Part shown: piece after piece, positions 1 to 9,358 of the stretch
How the letters are laid out: the number at the start of each line of letters is the position of its first letter
Position numbering within the stretch: the first letter of the stretch is position 1
DNA from: JACRDG01 sp963760985
Lineage (GTDB): Bacteria > Desulfobacterota > Desulfomonilia > Desulfomonilales > Desulfomonilaceae
Assembly (NCBI GenBank): GCA_963760985.1
Contig: CAVXFM010000015.1
Coordinates: 124,001 to 188,000 of the forward strand
Direction: 5' to 3'
Length of the DNA stretch: 64,000 nucleotides
The notes under the pieces: model-generated
Told to the model about the DNA's origin: nothing
The model's input: only the letters and a program-made list of their open reading frames with translations
The model's database searches: none
Made by a program: the position numbers and the translations under genes

Positions 1-154
1 TCCTGGGAGTCTGGCATACTCAAAGCTTTTCCGTCACGACTTTGCGCGAGGTCGGCTGAGCCCACGGCATTGACCCTGACCAGCGGGAAAATCCGACGGA
101 ACGCGGGATCTCAAGACAGCCTCCCGAATCTTCTCGGCTTTCATTCAGGAGAAT

Positions 155-913
155 TTGTTGGACTCATCTTCAGCGCGCCAGTCTGGTTGGCCCGATCACG
201 TTGCGATCATCATGGACGGCAACGGCAGGTGGGCTCGCCGACGTTTCTTGCCACGACTGGAAGGTCATCGCCAGGGAGCAAAAACGGTCAGGCGGACCGT
301 GGAGTTTTGTCGACGTCAAGGCATACATTTCCTGACCTTGTATGCCTTCTCCACCGAGAATTGGCAGCGCCCTTCCACCGAAGTGTCCGGCCTGATGCGC
401 CTGCTTTCGCAGTTCCTCGACTCGGAACTGGACGATCTCCAGAAGAACGATATTCGGTTCAGGACCATAGGAGATGTGAGCAGGCTTCCCGATTCCCTCA
501 GGCGCAAGATTGACGCAGGAATAGAAAAAACCAGGGGAAACAAAGCGTTGCTTCTCAGTGTGGCGCTGTCATACGGCGGCAGGCAGGAGATTGTCAACGC
601 GGCAGTGCAGATCTCCCGTGCGGTAAAGGCCGGAACCCTTGACGAAGCCTCGATCACCGAGAGGCTTTTTGAGACATTCCTCCACACGCACGGCGCACCT
701 GATCCGGATCTCCTGATTCGTACAGGAGGCGAGACCCGGATAAGTAATTTTCTCCTCTGGCAATGCGCGTATGCGGAACTGTACTTCACTCCCGTGCTCT
801 GGCCCGACTTCGGTGATGATGACTTCCTTGAGGCAGTGGAGGAATATCAGTCTCGGCAACGGAGATTCGGGATGATCTCGGACCAGATCGAAGCTGGGGA
901 GGGGGCGTATTAA
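155..913 (+). CDS. uppS: Isoprenyl (undecaprenyl) diphosphate synthase
   Basis: Cis-prenyltransferase that condenses isopentenyl diphosphate onto farnesyl diphosphate to make the C55 lipid carrier for peptidoglycan and O-antigen. The family hallmark 'IMDGNGRWA' lies at residues 19-27, with catalytic Asp21. The C-terminal 'PDLLIRTGGE' block and the 'ELYF' motif are intact, and 252 aa is normal for the family. Two TTG codons compete as start (155 and 158). AGGAG at 147-151 is spaced 6 nt from 158 and only 3 nt from 155, so 158 may be the true start. The gene is first in a uppS-cdsA-dxr operon and overlaps cdsA by one base (TAATG). No frr coding sequence is recognisable in bases 1-154. Confidence 0.95.
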   Translation: MLDSSSARQSGWPDHVAIIMDGNGRWARRRFLPRLEGHRQGAKTVRRTVEFCRRQGIHFLTLYAFSTENWQRPSTEVSGLMRLLSQFLDSELDDLQKNDIRFRTIGDVSRLPDSLRRKIDAGIEKTRGNKALLLSVALSYGGRQEIVNAAVQISRAVKAGTLDEASITERLFETFLHTHGAPDPDLLIRTGGETRISNFLLWQCAYAELYFTPVLWPDFGDDDFLEAVEEYQSRQRRFGMISDQIEAGEGAY

Positions 914-1725
914 TGCTTGCCAGTCGGGTGGCTACCGCGGCGGTATTGATAGCAATTCTGCTTCCTGCTCTTCTCTTTGGCGGAGTTGAAGCAATTGCGT
1001 TGGTGGTGACTTTTTTTTCCGCAGTAGCTGTCTGGGAGCTTTCCGACAATCTTCCGGCACTCAAGCCTTTGCCTAACCGCGTGTTGACCTTGTGTCTCGG
1101 AGCCTTGGTATTGGCAGCCTTTTACGGGCTTTCCGAGAAGGCCTTGTTTGCCGTGGTGGTGTGGCTCCCGCTCGCGGTCATGGTCCTTCATCTCTTCCTG
1201 TACAATCGGATAGAAAACACCGTTGAATCCGTCGCTTATATGATATTCGTGCTGGCGTACGCGGTGGTATCGCTGTGCCATGCGATCCTCCTGGGCAGGC
1301 TTGATCCGTCCAACGTGTGGGTTCTCTTTAGCCTGGTGGTGGTGTGTCTGTCTGATGCGGGCGCGTATTTTGCCGGCAGGTACTACGGGAAGCGACGGTT
1401 CAGCGCGCGCGTGAGTCCTTCCAAGACCGTAGAAGGACTGGCCGGCGGATTGGTCGCGGGAATCCTCGGGATGGTCGTCATGAAGATCGTTGCCCCGTGG
1501 TTACCGCGTTTTGCGATTCTTTTGCCACTTGCGTTGTTACTGGTAGTGGCGGACGTTTTGGGCGACCTGTGCGCATCTGCGCTCAAGCGAAGACTCGGTA
1601 TAAAGGATTTCGGCGGGCTGCTTCCCGGTCACGGTGGAGTGCTGGATCGGGCTGACGGTCTTATCCTCGCGTTTCCTGTAGCGTACCACTTTCTCTCACT
1701 CAGCGGAATTGTCCTCCCATCATGA
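913..1725 (+). CDS. cdsA: Phosphatidate cytidylyltransferase
   Basis: Integral membrane enzyme making CDP-diacylglycerol from CTP and phosphatidic acid, the branch point of phospholipid synthesis. The protein is 270 aa with many hydrophobic segments. The CDP-alcohol signature sits near the C terminus at about residues 222-250, seen as 'KRRLGIKDFGGLLPGHGG' followed by LDRADG. The start overlaps the uppS stop by one base and the stop overlaps dxr by four bases (ATGA). This argues for translational coupling in one operon, the usual order in proteobacteria. Confidence 0.95.
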   Translation: MLASRVATAAVLIAILLPALLFGGVEAIALVVTFFSAVAVWELSDNLPALKPLPNRVLTLCLGALVLAAFYGLSEKALFAVVVWLPLAVMVLHLFLYNRIENTVESVAYMIFVLAYAVVSLCHAILLGRLDPSNVWVLFSLVVVCLSDAGAYFAGRYYGKRRFSARVSPSKTVEGLAGGLVAGILGMVVMKIVAPWLPRFAILLPLALLLVVADVLGDLCASALKRRLGIKDFGGLLPGHGGVLDRADGLILAFPVAYHFLSLSGIVLPS

Positions 1726-2882
1726 AAAGTATTTCCATACTCGGCTCTACTGGCTCTATCGGCGAACAGTCCCTCGAAATTGTCCGATTGCATCCTGACC
1801 GGTTCACGGTTGCCGCTCTGGCGGCCGGCTCCAATGTGGATTTGATCGAACGCCAGACGAGGGAGTTCCATCCTTCCGTGGTATCGGTAGCTGACGAGCG
1901 AGCGGCGCAGCGCTTGAAGCAACAGTTGAGGGACCTGTCCCGGCCGCCGAAGATCGTCTTTGCGGCAGAAGGCCTTGAAATGGCTGCCACTATCGCGGAC
2001 GCAAGCCTCGTGGTGGTCGGTCTCCCGGGGAGTGCAGGTCTTGTTCCCACTTTTTCCGCGGTACATGCAGGAAAGGATGTGGCGTTGGCCACCAAAGAGG
2101 TTCTGGTCATGGCCGGAAGCCTCTTCATGGAGACGGTGCAGCGCACGCGCGTGAAGCTGTTGCCGGTGGATTCCGAGCAGTCAGCTATCTTTCAGTGCTT
2201 GGAGGGTAACGAGGGCGCGGAGGTCAGGCGAATCCTGCTGACAGCCTCGGGCGGGCCTTTTCGGGACATGCCCGCGTCGGAGATGAGCAAGGTCACCCGG
2301 AAACAGGCCTTGGACCATCCGCGTTGGAAGATGGGGCCCAAAGTCACCATCGACTCCGCGACCCTGATGAACAAGGGATTTGAAGTCATCGAAGCCCGCT
2401 GGCTGTTCGATGTGCCCGCGTCCTGTATTGAAGTGGTGATTCACCCGCAAAGCATCGTGCATTCCATGGTGGAATTCGCTGACGGTTCCATTCTCGCACA
2501 GCTTGGGGCCACAGACATGCGGATTCCCATCAGCTACGCAATGGCGTTCCCTGAACGGATCGCCTCGGGCACGGAACCGGTGAGTTTTCCGGTTTTGGGC
2601 TCTCTCACTTTTCAGGAACCGGATTTTCAGCGCTTCCCTCTGTTGCGCGCCGCGTCGGAAGTACTCAAGCACGGGGGGACCGCACAATCCATCACCCTGA
2701 ACGCGGCTGACGAGGTGGCGGTAGAATTGTTCCTTTCTGACCGGATACCCTTCGACGATGTGCCCCGCATCGTGCTGGATGCCCTGGAAACCATCCAACC
2801 AGCGAACACCTCGACCCTGTCAGACATCGTGCAATTTCACGAACATGTGGTAGCCGAGGTCCGAGGTCGCTGGGGAAGATGA
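1722..2882 (+). CDS. dxr: 1-deoxy-D-xylulose 5-phosphate reductoisomerase
   Basis: Second enzyme of the MEP isoprenoid pathway; converts DXP to 2-C-methylerythritol 4-phosphate with NADPH and a divalent metal. The NADPH-binding 'GSTGSIGEQ' loop is at residues 8-16. The metal/substrate segment 'VDSEQSAIFQ' and the 'MNKGFEVIEA' block are present, and 386 aa is the usual length. It overlaps cdsA by four bases. In many proteobacteria rseP follows dxr; here the next gene is an unrelated secreted protein after about 180 bases, so the usual cluster is interrupted. Confidence 0.96.
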   Translation: MKSISILGSTGSIGEQSLEIVRLHPDRFTVAALAAGSNVDLIERQTREFHPSVVSVADERAAQRLKQQLRDLSRPPKIVFAAEGLEMAATIADASLVVVGLPGSAGLVPTFSAVHAGKDVALATKEVLVMAGSLFMETVQRTRVKLLPVDSEQSAIFQCLEGNEGAEVRRILLTASGGPFRDMPASEMSKVTRKQALDHPRWKMGPKVTIDSATLMNKGFEVIEARWLFDVPASCIEVVIHPQSIVHSMVEFADGSILAQLGATDMRIPISYAMAFPERIASGTEPVSFPVLGSLTFQEPDFQRFPLLRAASEVLKHGGTAQSITLNAADEVAVELFLSDRIPFDDVPRIVLDALETIQPANTSTLSDIVQFHEHVVAEVRGRWGR

Positions 2883-3066
2883 GCTGCCGGTTTGCGCCCG
2901 ACCTCCCTGCACCTTCCGCGGTATTGAACCATTCGCTCAGCACTGGTGCCCACCGCTTTGGCACCGAACGCGTACGCTTTTTTCACCGAAACACTTGATT
3001 TTGAGCTCATTCGCCGATAAGAACCCACAGGAATTGATCTCGGTCCTGATGGAGGGCAGCAGTGAC

Positions 3067-3504
3067 ATGATGGTGAAGAAGCTCGCGCTTACGATTCTCG
3101 CCGGTCTTCTGGTGGTCTGTGCGGTTCCGCCTCCCGCGTGGTCGCAGGTGACGATATTGGAATTCGCTTGTCCCGTGTGCGGGTACCGGCGGCAATTTAT
3201 CCAGGGCTCAAGCCCTGAGGATCGTGCGAGAAATGTGCAGCACATTATTGTGGTCTGCGAACGATCAAAACAGATACGGAACATCACTATTCCGCTCGAC
3301 CCCGAACAATCCGTCAAGGACGAGCCGCTGCTGGCCCGCCAGTTTGGAAAAGGCCGCTCTGACCTGCTCGGAATACGGCTCCCCCGGTTTCTGGTTCCTG
3401 GTAACACCTGCCCGTTGTTTCCGATCTCCGCGTACCTGGAAAGCGGCGTCTGCCCCGTGCATGGGAGCGAGGGATTACGGTACTCGGTGGTAGCGCAGTA
3501 TTAG
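3067..3504 (+). CDS. Secreted protein with CPVC/CPVH cysteine motifs, unknown function
   Basis: I do not recognise a named family. From the ATG at 3067 the product has a Lys start, a hydrophobic stretch of about 20 residues and a PPPAWS-type cleavage region, so export is likely. The mature part holds 'CPVCGY' early and 'CPLF' and 'CPVHG' late, which could form a metal site. GGAGG at 3051-3055 precedes 3067 by 11 nt, and a second ATG follows at 3070. An upstream TTG at 2995 in the same frame would destroy the signal peptide and is less likely. It lies downstream of dxr, probably on the same transcript or its own. Confidence 0.7.
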   Translation: MMVKKLALTILAGLLVVCAVPPPAWSQVTILEFACPVCGYRRQFIQGSSPEDRARNVQHIIVVCERSKQIRNITIPLDPEQSVKDEPLLARQFGKGRSDLLGIRLPRFLVPGNTCPLFPISAYLESGVCPVHGSEGLRYSVVAQY

Positions 3505-3642
3505 ACCGGCACGCGTCCCAGCAAATCCCCAGGGATGACTTGTCGGCAATGTTCTTTTCTGCAAGAATAGCGACCTGAGCTTTCTCCGCTGTCCTGCTGC
3601 GGCCAAGACTGCGGGAACGCCTGAAAATGGTAAGGTAGGATC

Positions 3643-4602
3643 ATGAAGATCTTTTTCTGTGGCGAAACCTTTCGTACTGCCCCGGCAATGCTGAGAAAAA
3701 TCCTCCCGGACGATGAGATAATCACCGCACCAGACCCTGAGGTCCCACAGCGCGGCCTTGCGGTGGACGTCATTATTCCGTTGATGCACCGTCTCGAACC
3801 GGCCCTTATCCGCGAAACCACCGCGCGGCTGATCCACCAATGGGGAGTGGGACTGGAAGGGGTAGACATCCCCGCGGCCACTGCAAGAGGGATCTTCGTG
3901 TGCAATGTGCCGGCAGACGCGACCGCAAACGCGGATTCTACGGCTGAACATGCGATATTCCTAATGCTCGGCGTTTCGCGGCGGATTCATGATTGTTTCC
4001 GGTCCTTCCAGGAAGGTTCCTGGGGATACCCCACGGGCGAGGCGCTTTGCGGCAAGACCGCTTTGATCGTGGGTCTTGGCAAGGTGGGCCGGGCACTGGT
4101 ATCCAAGCTCAAGGGCCTTGGCATGAAGGTCGAGGCAATCAAGAGGAGTCCGGACCCGGAAGCTGAGCACGAACTCGGTCTGACTGCCCTCGGAAGGCCG
4201 GAGGATCTTCTCACCATGGCCTCCGGAGCTGACTTTGTCATATCTACCGCGCTCCTTACCGAGGAAACGCGGGGCGTATGCGACAGGAAGCTCTTCCAGC
4301 GCATGAAACCGGAAGCATGCCTTATCAATGTGTCGCGGGGACCGGTGGTCAATGAAGAGGACCTCATCGAGGCGCTTGAGCAAGGAACCATCGCCGCGGC
4401 AGGGCTGGATGTCTTTACCCGGGAGCCTCTTGACCCGTCCAGTCCGCTCTTGTCCATGCGCAACGTGTTTGCCACCCCACACATAGCTGGCGTGACGAGG
4501 CAAACCTATGAAGGAATTGCACGGGTCGTGTGCGGCAACATCGAGTTGCTCAAGGCGGGAAAAACTCCGCAGTACTGCGTGAATGCCGATGTGGTGGGTT
4601 GA
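3643..4602 (+). CDS. D-isomer-specific 2-hydroxyacid dehydrogenase
   Basis: NAD(P)-dependent oxidoreductase of the phosphoglycerate dehydrogenase/glyoxylate reductase superfamily; the exact substrate cannot be told from sequence. The dinucleotide fold starts with 'VGLGKVGRAL' near residues 141-150. The substrate/catalytic elements are 'NVSRGPVVNEEDL' (Arg), 'FTREPLD' (Glu) and 'ATPHIAG' (His). All three catalytic positions are present and 319 aa is typical. It stands alone, followed by a convergent Sel1-repeat gene. Confidence 0.9.
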   Translation: MKIFFCGETFRTAPAMLRKILPDDEIITAPDPEVPQRGLAVDVIIPLMHRLEPALIRETTARLIHQWGVGLEGVDIPAATARGIFVCNVPADATANADSTAEHAIFLMLGVSRRIHDCFRSFQEGSWGYPTGEALCGKTALIVGLGKVGRALVSKLKGLGMKVEAIKRSPDPEAEHELGLTALGRPEDLLTMASGADFVISTALLTEETRGVCDRKLFQRMKPEACLINVSRGPVVNEEDLIEALEQGTIAAAGLDVFTREPLDPSSPLLSMRNVFATPHIAGVTRQTYEGIARVVCGNIELLKAGKTPQYCVNADVVG

Positions 4603-4723
4603 TGAGGTAGGTAGTCCCTTGGGAAAAAAGCACCTTCTCTGCGTTTCGTGCGTCTCTTAGCTGAAATATTCCTGAGGCGAATATCCTGTCGGAGCAGCGT
4701 TGCGCTCCGAGGGCACCATCGGG

Positions 4724-5680
4724 CTACTTCCTTGGGTACCCCTGCTCTGCGGCCTTGCGGTACCATTTCACTGCCTCATCCCGGTCTTGAGGTACACCCC
4801 TTCCCTTGTAGTACATCATTCCCAGGGTGTACTGGGCCTGCGGATTGCCCTGCTCTGCGGCCTTACGAAACCACTTGATCGCTTCTTCCAAATTCCTGGG
4901 CACCCCGCCCTGGCCCTTGTAATACATGCCCGCCAGGCTCATCTGAGCTTTGGAATAGCCTTGTTCAGCGGCCTTGAGAAACCATTCCCGCGCTTTCTTG
5001 CGGTCGCGTGAAATGCCGCCGATCCCGTCACGATACATGACCCCTATACAAAATTGCGCTTTGGGATGGCCTAGTTCGGCAGCCCGAGTGTACCACGTGA
5101 CCGCTTCTTGATAATACTTGTCCGCGGCCCGGTATTGCGCTTCCGGGTCGCCCTGCTCTGCCATCGTGACGAGCTTCCTGAGGTCATCGATCTGCTTCTC
5201 CACCTGAGCCGGTTCCCAACCGACCCCGAGTTTCGCCAACATTTGCTGGGATTCCTCGTTGCCTTGGCGAGCCGCGTCGGTAAACCATTTGACGGCCTCC
5301 TCTCGATCTTCAAAAACCCCTCGGCCCGCGAGGCACATGAGGCCCATGTGAAATTGGGCTTTCGCATGGCCCCGCATCGCGGCCTCCCCGAACCATTTGG
5401 CCGCCTCCGCGTAATCCCTTGGCACTCCGTGACCCATGTAATACATGCCAGCCAGGGCGAACTGACCGCCTGGATTATTCATTTCAGCAGCCTTGAGGTA
5501 CCATTTCAGAGCCTGCTTGTAGTCGCGCTCGACTTCCTTTCCCTCGAAATACAAATTGCCCAGCAAGAGAAAAGCCCGGGAGTCACCCTCCTTACCTTCC
5601 TGCATCAGCGCCTTTATGTGGTCAGGCTTGCCGATCAAATTTCGGGCAATCTTGACGGTTTTCTTGACGAAAGAGGCCAT
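4724..5680 (-). CDS. Sel1-like repeat (TPR-like) protein
   Basis: The 318-aa protein is built almost entirely of Sel1-like repeats of about 36 residues. The recurring core is 'AQYxLGxMYYxGxGVPxD' followed by 'EAxKWYRKAAEQG'. I count about seven repeats. One in the middle (about residues 180-205) is shortened, lacking the glycine turn. No clear signal peptide is present, so it is probably cytoplasmic, though the basic N terminus (MASFVKKTVKIARN) could associate with membrane. Sel1 proteins are scaffolds for protein-protein contacts; no partner can be inferred. It is convergent with the dehydrogenase upstream. Confidence 0.9.
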   Translation of the reverse strand: MASFVKKTVKIARNLIGKPDHIKALMQEGKEGDSRAFLLLGNLYFEGKEVERDYKQALKWYLKAAEMNNPGGQFALAGMYYMGHGVPRDYAEAAKWFGEAAMRGHAKAQFHMGLMCLAGRGVFEDREEAVKWFTDAARQGNEESQQMLAKLGVGWEPAQVEKQIDDLRKLVTMAEQGDPEAQYRAADKYYQEAVTWYTRAAELGHPKAQFCIGVMYRDGIGGISRDRKKAREWFLKAAEQGYSKAQMSLAGMYYKGQGGVPRNLEEAIKWFRKAAEQGNPQAQYTLGMMYYKGRGVPQDRDEAVKWYRKAAEQGYPRK

Positions 5681-5845
5681 GGGACCACCCCTGTCTCCAC
5701 GAATAGCAATGTGTCCCGTTGCACCATATCCGGTGCTACCGCGGCATTCCGCAAGATCGGGCGACTGTTGAATTGTATAACGAATTGGATGAAAATTCGA
5801 GCGGAGATCAAGGTTGTGCGAGCTGACGCAAGGCCAGGCAGCGGA

Positions 5846-6946
5846 TCACACGGGCGTCTTTACTAAATCCGCAGGAAGAGCCAAAGGCCTGGGCCGGGCG
5901 CCATCCCTATCAATAGTCTTCAGGAGCTTGGTGACGAGCTTTCTCTGCAATTCTTCCATTTCAGCAGTAGTCTTTCCCGTCAGGGGGATCTGACCGCCGG
6001 CCATCTGTCTGTGCCCACCGGCAGACCCGCATTTGCCTGCGAGCCGCCGCATGACTTTGTCCGCATCGAGAGAACGGGAAGTCGAACGCATCGAAAGGAT
6101 CAGCAGATCTTTATCAATTGCTCCCATACACAGCGACCACTTCACTCCCTCGATGCGCAGCAGCACATCCGCGAGCTCGGGAATGATGGCCTCGGACCGA
6201 ATGGATCCCACCCAGGACACGGCCACGTCACGGTAGATGACCGTGTGACTCAGGCCGCGTTGATACTCCTGGAAATACTCAAGCGGTAAAGAGGGTTTTT
6301 CGATTTTGCGGATCATACGAGGATTAGTCAGAGGAAACAGATACTTGAACGCGCTGAAATCCGACTTGCATGCGCCCCTCACCAGCGCGTTGGTATCGGT
6401 CTTTATGCCATAGAGGAGTGCATTGGCCACTGAACGCGTGGGGGTCAGCCCCGCGGCCACAATATACTCGGTAATGATCGTGGATGTGGCACCGTAGTCG
6501 GGCCGCACATCATGGAATTCAGCCTTCAAAGCTGACTTTCGCAGCGGATGGTGATCGATCACTATGGTAGCGGAACGCTTGTGCGCATGCAGGAGATTGT
6601 TGCCGGTGCCTGGCTGCAAGTCCATTGCCGCGATCGCGAAAAAGTCAGAAGGCTTGACCCGAAGCAGCTGAACCATATTGATCCTCAAGCGATGGATCAT
6701 GGCCTTGTTCTCTGCACGGGTCACTACTCCGCCATACCCAATGATCGAACGGACCCCGAATTTCTTGTTAAGGAGAAACTGAAAGCCGAAGGCGCTCGCA
6801 ATACTGTCAGGATCGGGATTGTTGTGGCATAACAACAGGAATCGCTTCGAGCCTACTCCCGACAAAGTACCTGCCAGCTCGTCGAGCTTTTCTGACGATT
6901 TGTTCAGATCCCATTGAGGCGGTATCATGACACTTCGGACAGACAC
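5846..6946 (-). CDS. DHH-family phosphoesterase (NrnA/RecJ-like)
   Basis: A DHH/DHHA1 protein of the type that degrades short oligoribonucleotides, cyclic-dinucleotide products or pAp. The DHH domain shows 'HNNPDPDS' (about residue 41; D-x-D metal ligands) and 'IVIDHHPLR'. The DHHA1 domain ends with a 'GGHRQMAGG' substrate motif. I prefer the GTG start at 6946, preceded by a GAGGGGG stretch. The same frame is open further upstream to 7096, and an ATG lies at 6928. It is downstream of, and co-oriented with, the FabZ/FabI-like pair, separated by 236 bases. Specificity is not assignable from sequence. Confidence 0.85.
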   Translation of the reverse strand: MSVRSVMIPPQWDLNKSSEKLDELAGTLSGVGSKRFLLLCHNNPDPDSIASAFGFQFLLNKKFGVRSIIGYGGVVTRAENKAMIHRLRINMVQLLRVKPSDFFAIAAMDLQPGTGNNLLHAHKRSATIVIDHHPLRKSALKAEFHDVRPDYGATSTIITEYIVAAGLTPTRSVANALLYGIKTDTNALVRGACKSDFSAFKYLFPLTNPRMIRKIEKPSLPLEYFQEYQRGLSHTVIYRDVAVSWVGSIRSEAIIPELADVLLRIEGVKWSLCMGAIDKDLLILSMRSTSRSLDADKVMRRLAGKCGSAGGHRQMAGGQIPLTGKTTAEMEELQRKLVTKLLKTIDRDGARPRPLALPADLVKTPV

Positions 6947-7182
6947 GTGAGGTCCCCCTCGGTAGTCAGACACGGAGCGTGGTTTCACGCGCAGTGAGAG
7001 TGATTCGGTACATCCTTTTGTACCAAACCCCTTGTCCCAGGTCAAGGAATTGCGCTGCCAACCCGCGATCGAACCTGCCAGGCAATGGAGATCCACATCC
7101 TCCGAAACAATGTCTCGCCCTCACGCAAAGCAAACCGAGACATAGCCCTCGACATTATTGCTTCTTGGGTAACCGCACGCGT

Positions 7183-7935
7183 TCATTCCTCAGGCGCGTC
7201 GGGATTGAAGGACATCACCATCTTGCGCACGAGCCTTTCGTTGATCATCATGCCCCGAACCACGCCCCAGGATCGGGCAAAGCGATTTTCTATGACCGCC
7301 TCGATGGTAAGGTTTCTCTTTCCCGGCTCACGAAAGACCGCCATGATGGTCAGCTTTTCTCCAGGAGGCGCCATGGTATTGAGATCAGGAAATTCCGTGC
7401 CCGTGAGGATCGGAATGAGTTTCGTGTCTTTGAAAAGCCGCAGCGCCATGAACGTTCCCAACTGAGCCGCAGCCTCCATCTGAAGGTGTCCTCCGAAGAG
7501 AGGCATGCCGACCAAATGATCTTTGAGAATGGGATTCTGTTCCGGGGTGGGCACCGTATAGCAGCCGAATCCCACGAATCCCGCGTGCAGATCGCCTGCT
7601 TCCATGATCACCCGATCGAGAAAGAGGAAGTTCTCCCCGTACATTTTGAGGGTCTTGCGTATGTCGTCCTTTTCAAAGACCTGCCATTCGACGACCTTGC
7701 ACGGTTCCTTGGCCGTACTTTCTCGAGGCTTTGCCGTCCCTATGGACGTACCCCCGAGCAGGTCGCGGAAGCACACTTGCCGGACATCTCCCGGTTCGTA
7801 CCGCTCTCCTGCGATAAACTCCCGCACGAAAATGATACCGCACGCTTCCCTGACAAAGTCTGAAACAAGTTCGACAGCTCGCTTGAGGACAGGAAAATTT
7901 CCCTCAGCTCTCATGCGGCGAAATAACGCATTCAC
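7183..7935 (-). CDS. FabA/FabZ-like hot-dog dehydratase
   Basis: A hot-dog-fold protein with a FabZ-type active-site segment. 'FLFLDRV' at about 103-109 is followed by 'HLVGMPLFGGHLQMEAAAQ' at about 140-158. The catalytic His (140) and the acidic residue of the helix (Glu154) are both kept. At 250 aa it is longer than FabZ (about 150 aa), with an additional N-terminal region of about 90 residues. It overlaps the 3' end of the reductase gene by 32 bases, which implies co-translation. A role in a 3-hydroxyacyl-thioester dehydration step is inferred; the substrate is unknown. Confidence 0.7.
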   Translation of the reverse strand: MNALFRRMRAEGNFPVLKRAVELVSDFVREACGIIFVREFIAGERYEPGDVRQVCFRDLLGGTSIGTAKPRESTAKEPCKVVEWQVFEKDDIRKTLKMYGENFLFLDRVIMEAGDLHAGFVGFGCYTVPTPEQNPILKDHLVGMPLFGGHLQMEAAAQLGTFMALRLFKDTKLIPILTGTEFPDLNTMAPPGEKLTIMAVFREPGKRNLTIEAVIENRFARSWGVVRGMMINERLVRKMVMSFNPDAPEE

Positions 7936-8770
7936 GAATTTCGAAGAGCGCGTGAGAATCGGAAGATCCCGCGATTTGGCTCCACTGGTCTCCCAGCAAC
8001 CGAGGCCATTCTTCCAGAAGCGCAGAAAAGCCTTCCAACTGGTTCAGGGACCGTTCCATACGGGAAAAGGGCTCCGCGAGGTCGGCAGACGCGGGTTTCC
8101 TGCCATGCAAGTCGTGGACATAATGCTGAAGAATGGCCACTTCTATGCCGGTAAAAAACTGGGAAGACTGAGTCCACGACTCAGGCAGAGCGGCAATGAG
8201 GGTTCGTTTTCCCTCTTTGGCCAGTCTGACCGCGTCTCTTTCCAGCGCCATCTTCGTGGGGGAGATGAAGTAAGGAAGGTCGCCTCGATACGTGAGCGCC
8301 ACGAATTGAGTCCGCTCGTCCGTTACGCGGGGCAAGCCTTTGATGGTGTCCTCGAACGAACCGGAATTCACATAATAGACATTTCTCTTCACTGCCGTGG
8401 CCAGGTCTTGGAACCTCTGGGAGCCCTTCAGGATTTCACCTACTGCCTTCATCACCGAAGGCTGCCGCGGGAAGCCCCCTGCAACTGTATGAATCACCGC
8501 GTCCAGCCGGGGCACGTGCTTCGCGGCAAACCAGTCTTCAATGCGCGCCAGTGTTTCACGCACTTTTCCGCGAGCATCGAAATCGAATTTGAGCGGAATA
8601 TCAATCAGCTCTACTTCGAGTTGCTCGAAAAAGGCGGCTTCACGAGAATCGGTAGGATTGAGAGTGGTGCCGAAGACGTTCGCACCAGCTATGACTGCGG
8701 ATCGCGCGAGGGAAGCCCCGTACCCGCCGGCTCTGGCGCCGATGATGAGAATGTTCTTTCCTTTAAGCAT
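7904..8770 (-). CDS. FabI-like SDR (enoyl reductase-type) oxidoreductase
   Basis: A Rossmann-fold reductase of the short-chain dehydrogenase superfamily. The nucleotide loop 'IGARAGGYGASLA' is at residues 10-22. 'ALTYRGDLPYFISPTKMALE' resembles the FabI active-site segment in which a Tyr and a Lys act on the enoyl thioester. The C terminus extends beyond a usual SDR. ATG 8770 is preferred; a TTG at 8809 is in frame. The 32-base overlap with the FabZ-like gene suggests the two make a dehydratase/reductase pair for an acyl chain. It is divergent from canonical FabI, so enoyl-ACP reductase activity is a hypothesis. Confidence 0.65.
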   Translation of the reverse strand: MLKGKNILIIGARAGGYGASLARSAVIAGANVFGTTLNPTDSREAAFFEQLEVELIDIPLKFDFDARGKVRETLARIEDWFAAKHVPRLDAVIHTVAGGFPRQPSVMKAVGEILKGSQRFQDLATAVKRNVYYVNSGSFEDTIKGLPRVTDERTQFVALTYRGDLPYFISPTKMALERDAVRLAKEGKRTLIAALPESWTQSSQFFTGIEVAILQHYVHDLHGRKPASADLAEPFSRMERSLNQLEGFSALLEEWPRLLGDQWSQIAGSSDSHALFEIRECVISPHES

Positions 8771-9358
8771 GAAAAGGTTCCCTGTGTCAGTCGGTTCGAC
8801 TTTTCTCAAGAATCAGAACCTGTGAGCGTATAATACGCAGCGCAGTTCGTCAACTATTGGAACTCCTTGTTGCGTACACGATACTAATCGATGCAGACCG
8901 TGGGGGTCTGTCCTCGAAACCAGGCCCGCCGCGAATTCTTTTCTGTGCAGTACCGTGTCACAATAACGGATCGCCGCGAGCGAGAGGAAACAAATCACCG
9001 AGGCACAAGGGCACAAAGAAAGTTGAGGATTGTCTTTGACTTCTTGGGGTCTTAGTGCTCGATTTCTCAAATACGGTGACATCGGGATAGGGCTCATGTC
9101 AGCGGTCACCTCACAGCTTGGGGGCCACTGCTGGCTTGTCCAGCAGTGCCTCAGAAAAGCACTGCTAGCAAACTAGCAGTGGCACCCGAGTACGTCACCG
9201 CATTTAGGCCATTGAGCACTGAGCGACTTTGTGGTTTGATTTTCCTGTGCAACAACGGGTCGCGGCGAGCGATCATGCTGATTCGCTTTTGCCTGTACCA
9301 CTTGGCTCAGGTTGTGGCCCAAAAGCCTTGCGAGTTGTGTGTACAAAGAGGTAATCAC
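8771..9358. other. Intergenic region, no gene recognised
   Basis: No convincing coding sequence. It contains one copy of the caccaagg-type repeat (8993-9045). It separates the minus-strand FabI-like gene from the plus-strand SRAP gene and so must hold two divergent promoters, which I could not place. Confidence 0.5.
8993..9045 (+). repeat. Dispersed 'caccaagg' repeat, copy 1 (degenerate)
   Basis: 'atcaccgaggcacaaggg' is followed by 'cacaaagaaag' and then 'tgtctttgacttcttgggg'. It matches the arms of the copies at 40497-40577 and 50550-50635. This copy is the most degenerate. Confidence 0.5.

Noticed and set aside
1..154. End of frr expected before uppS
   Set aside because: No frame here resembles the C terminus of ribosome recycling factor.
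5108..5866. 252-codon plus-strand open frame
   Set aside because: It is antisense to the Sel1-repeat gene and mirrors its repeats.
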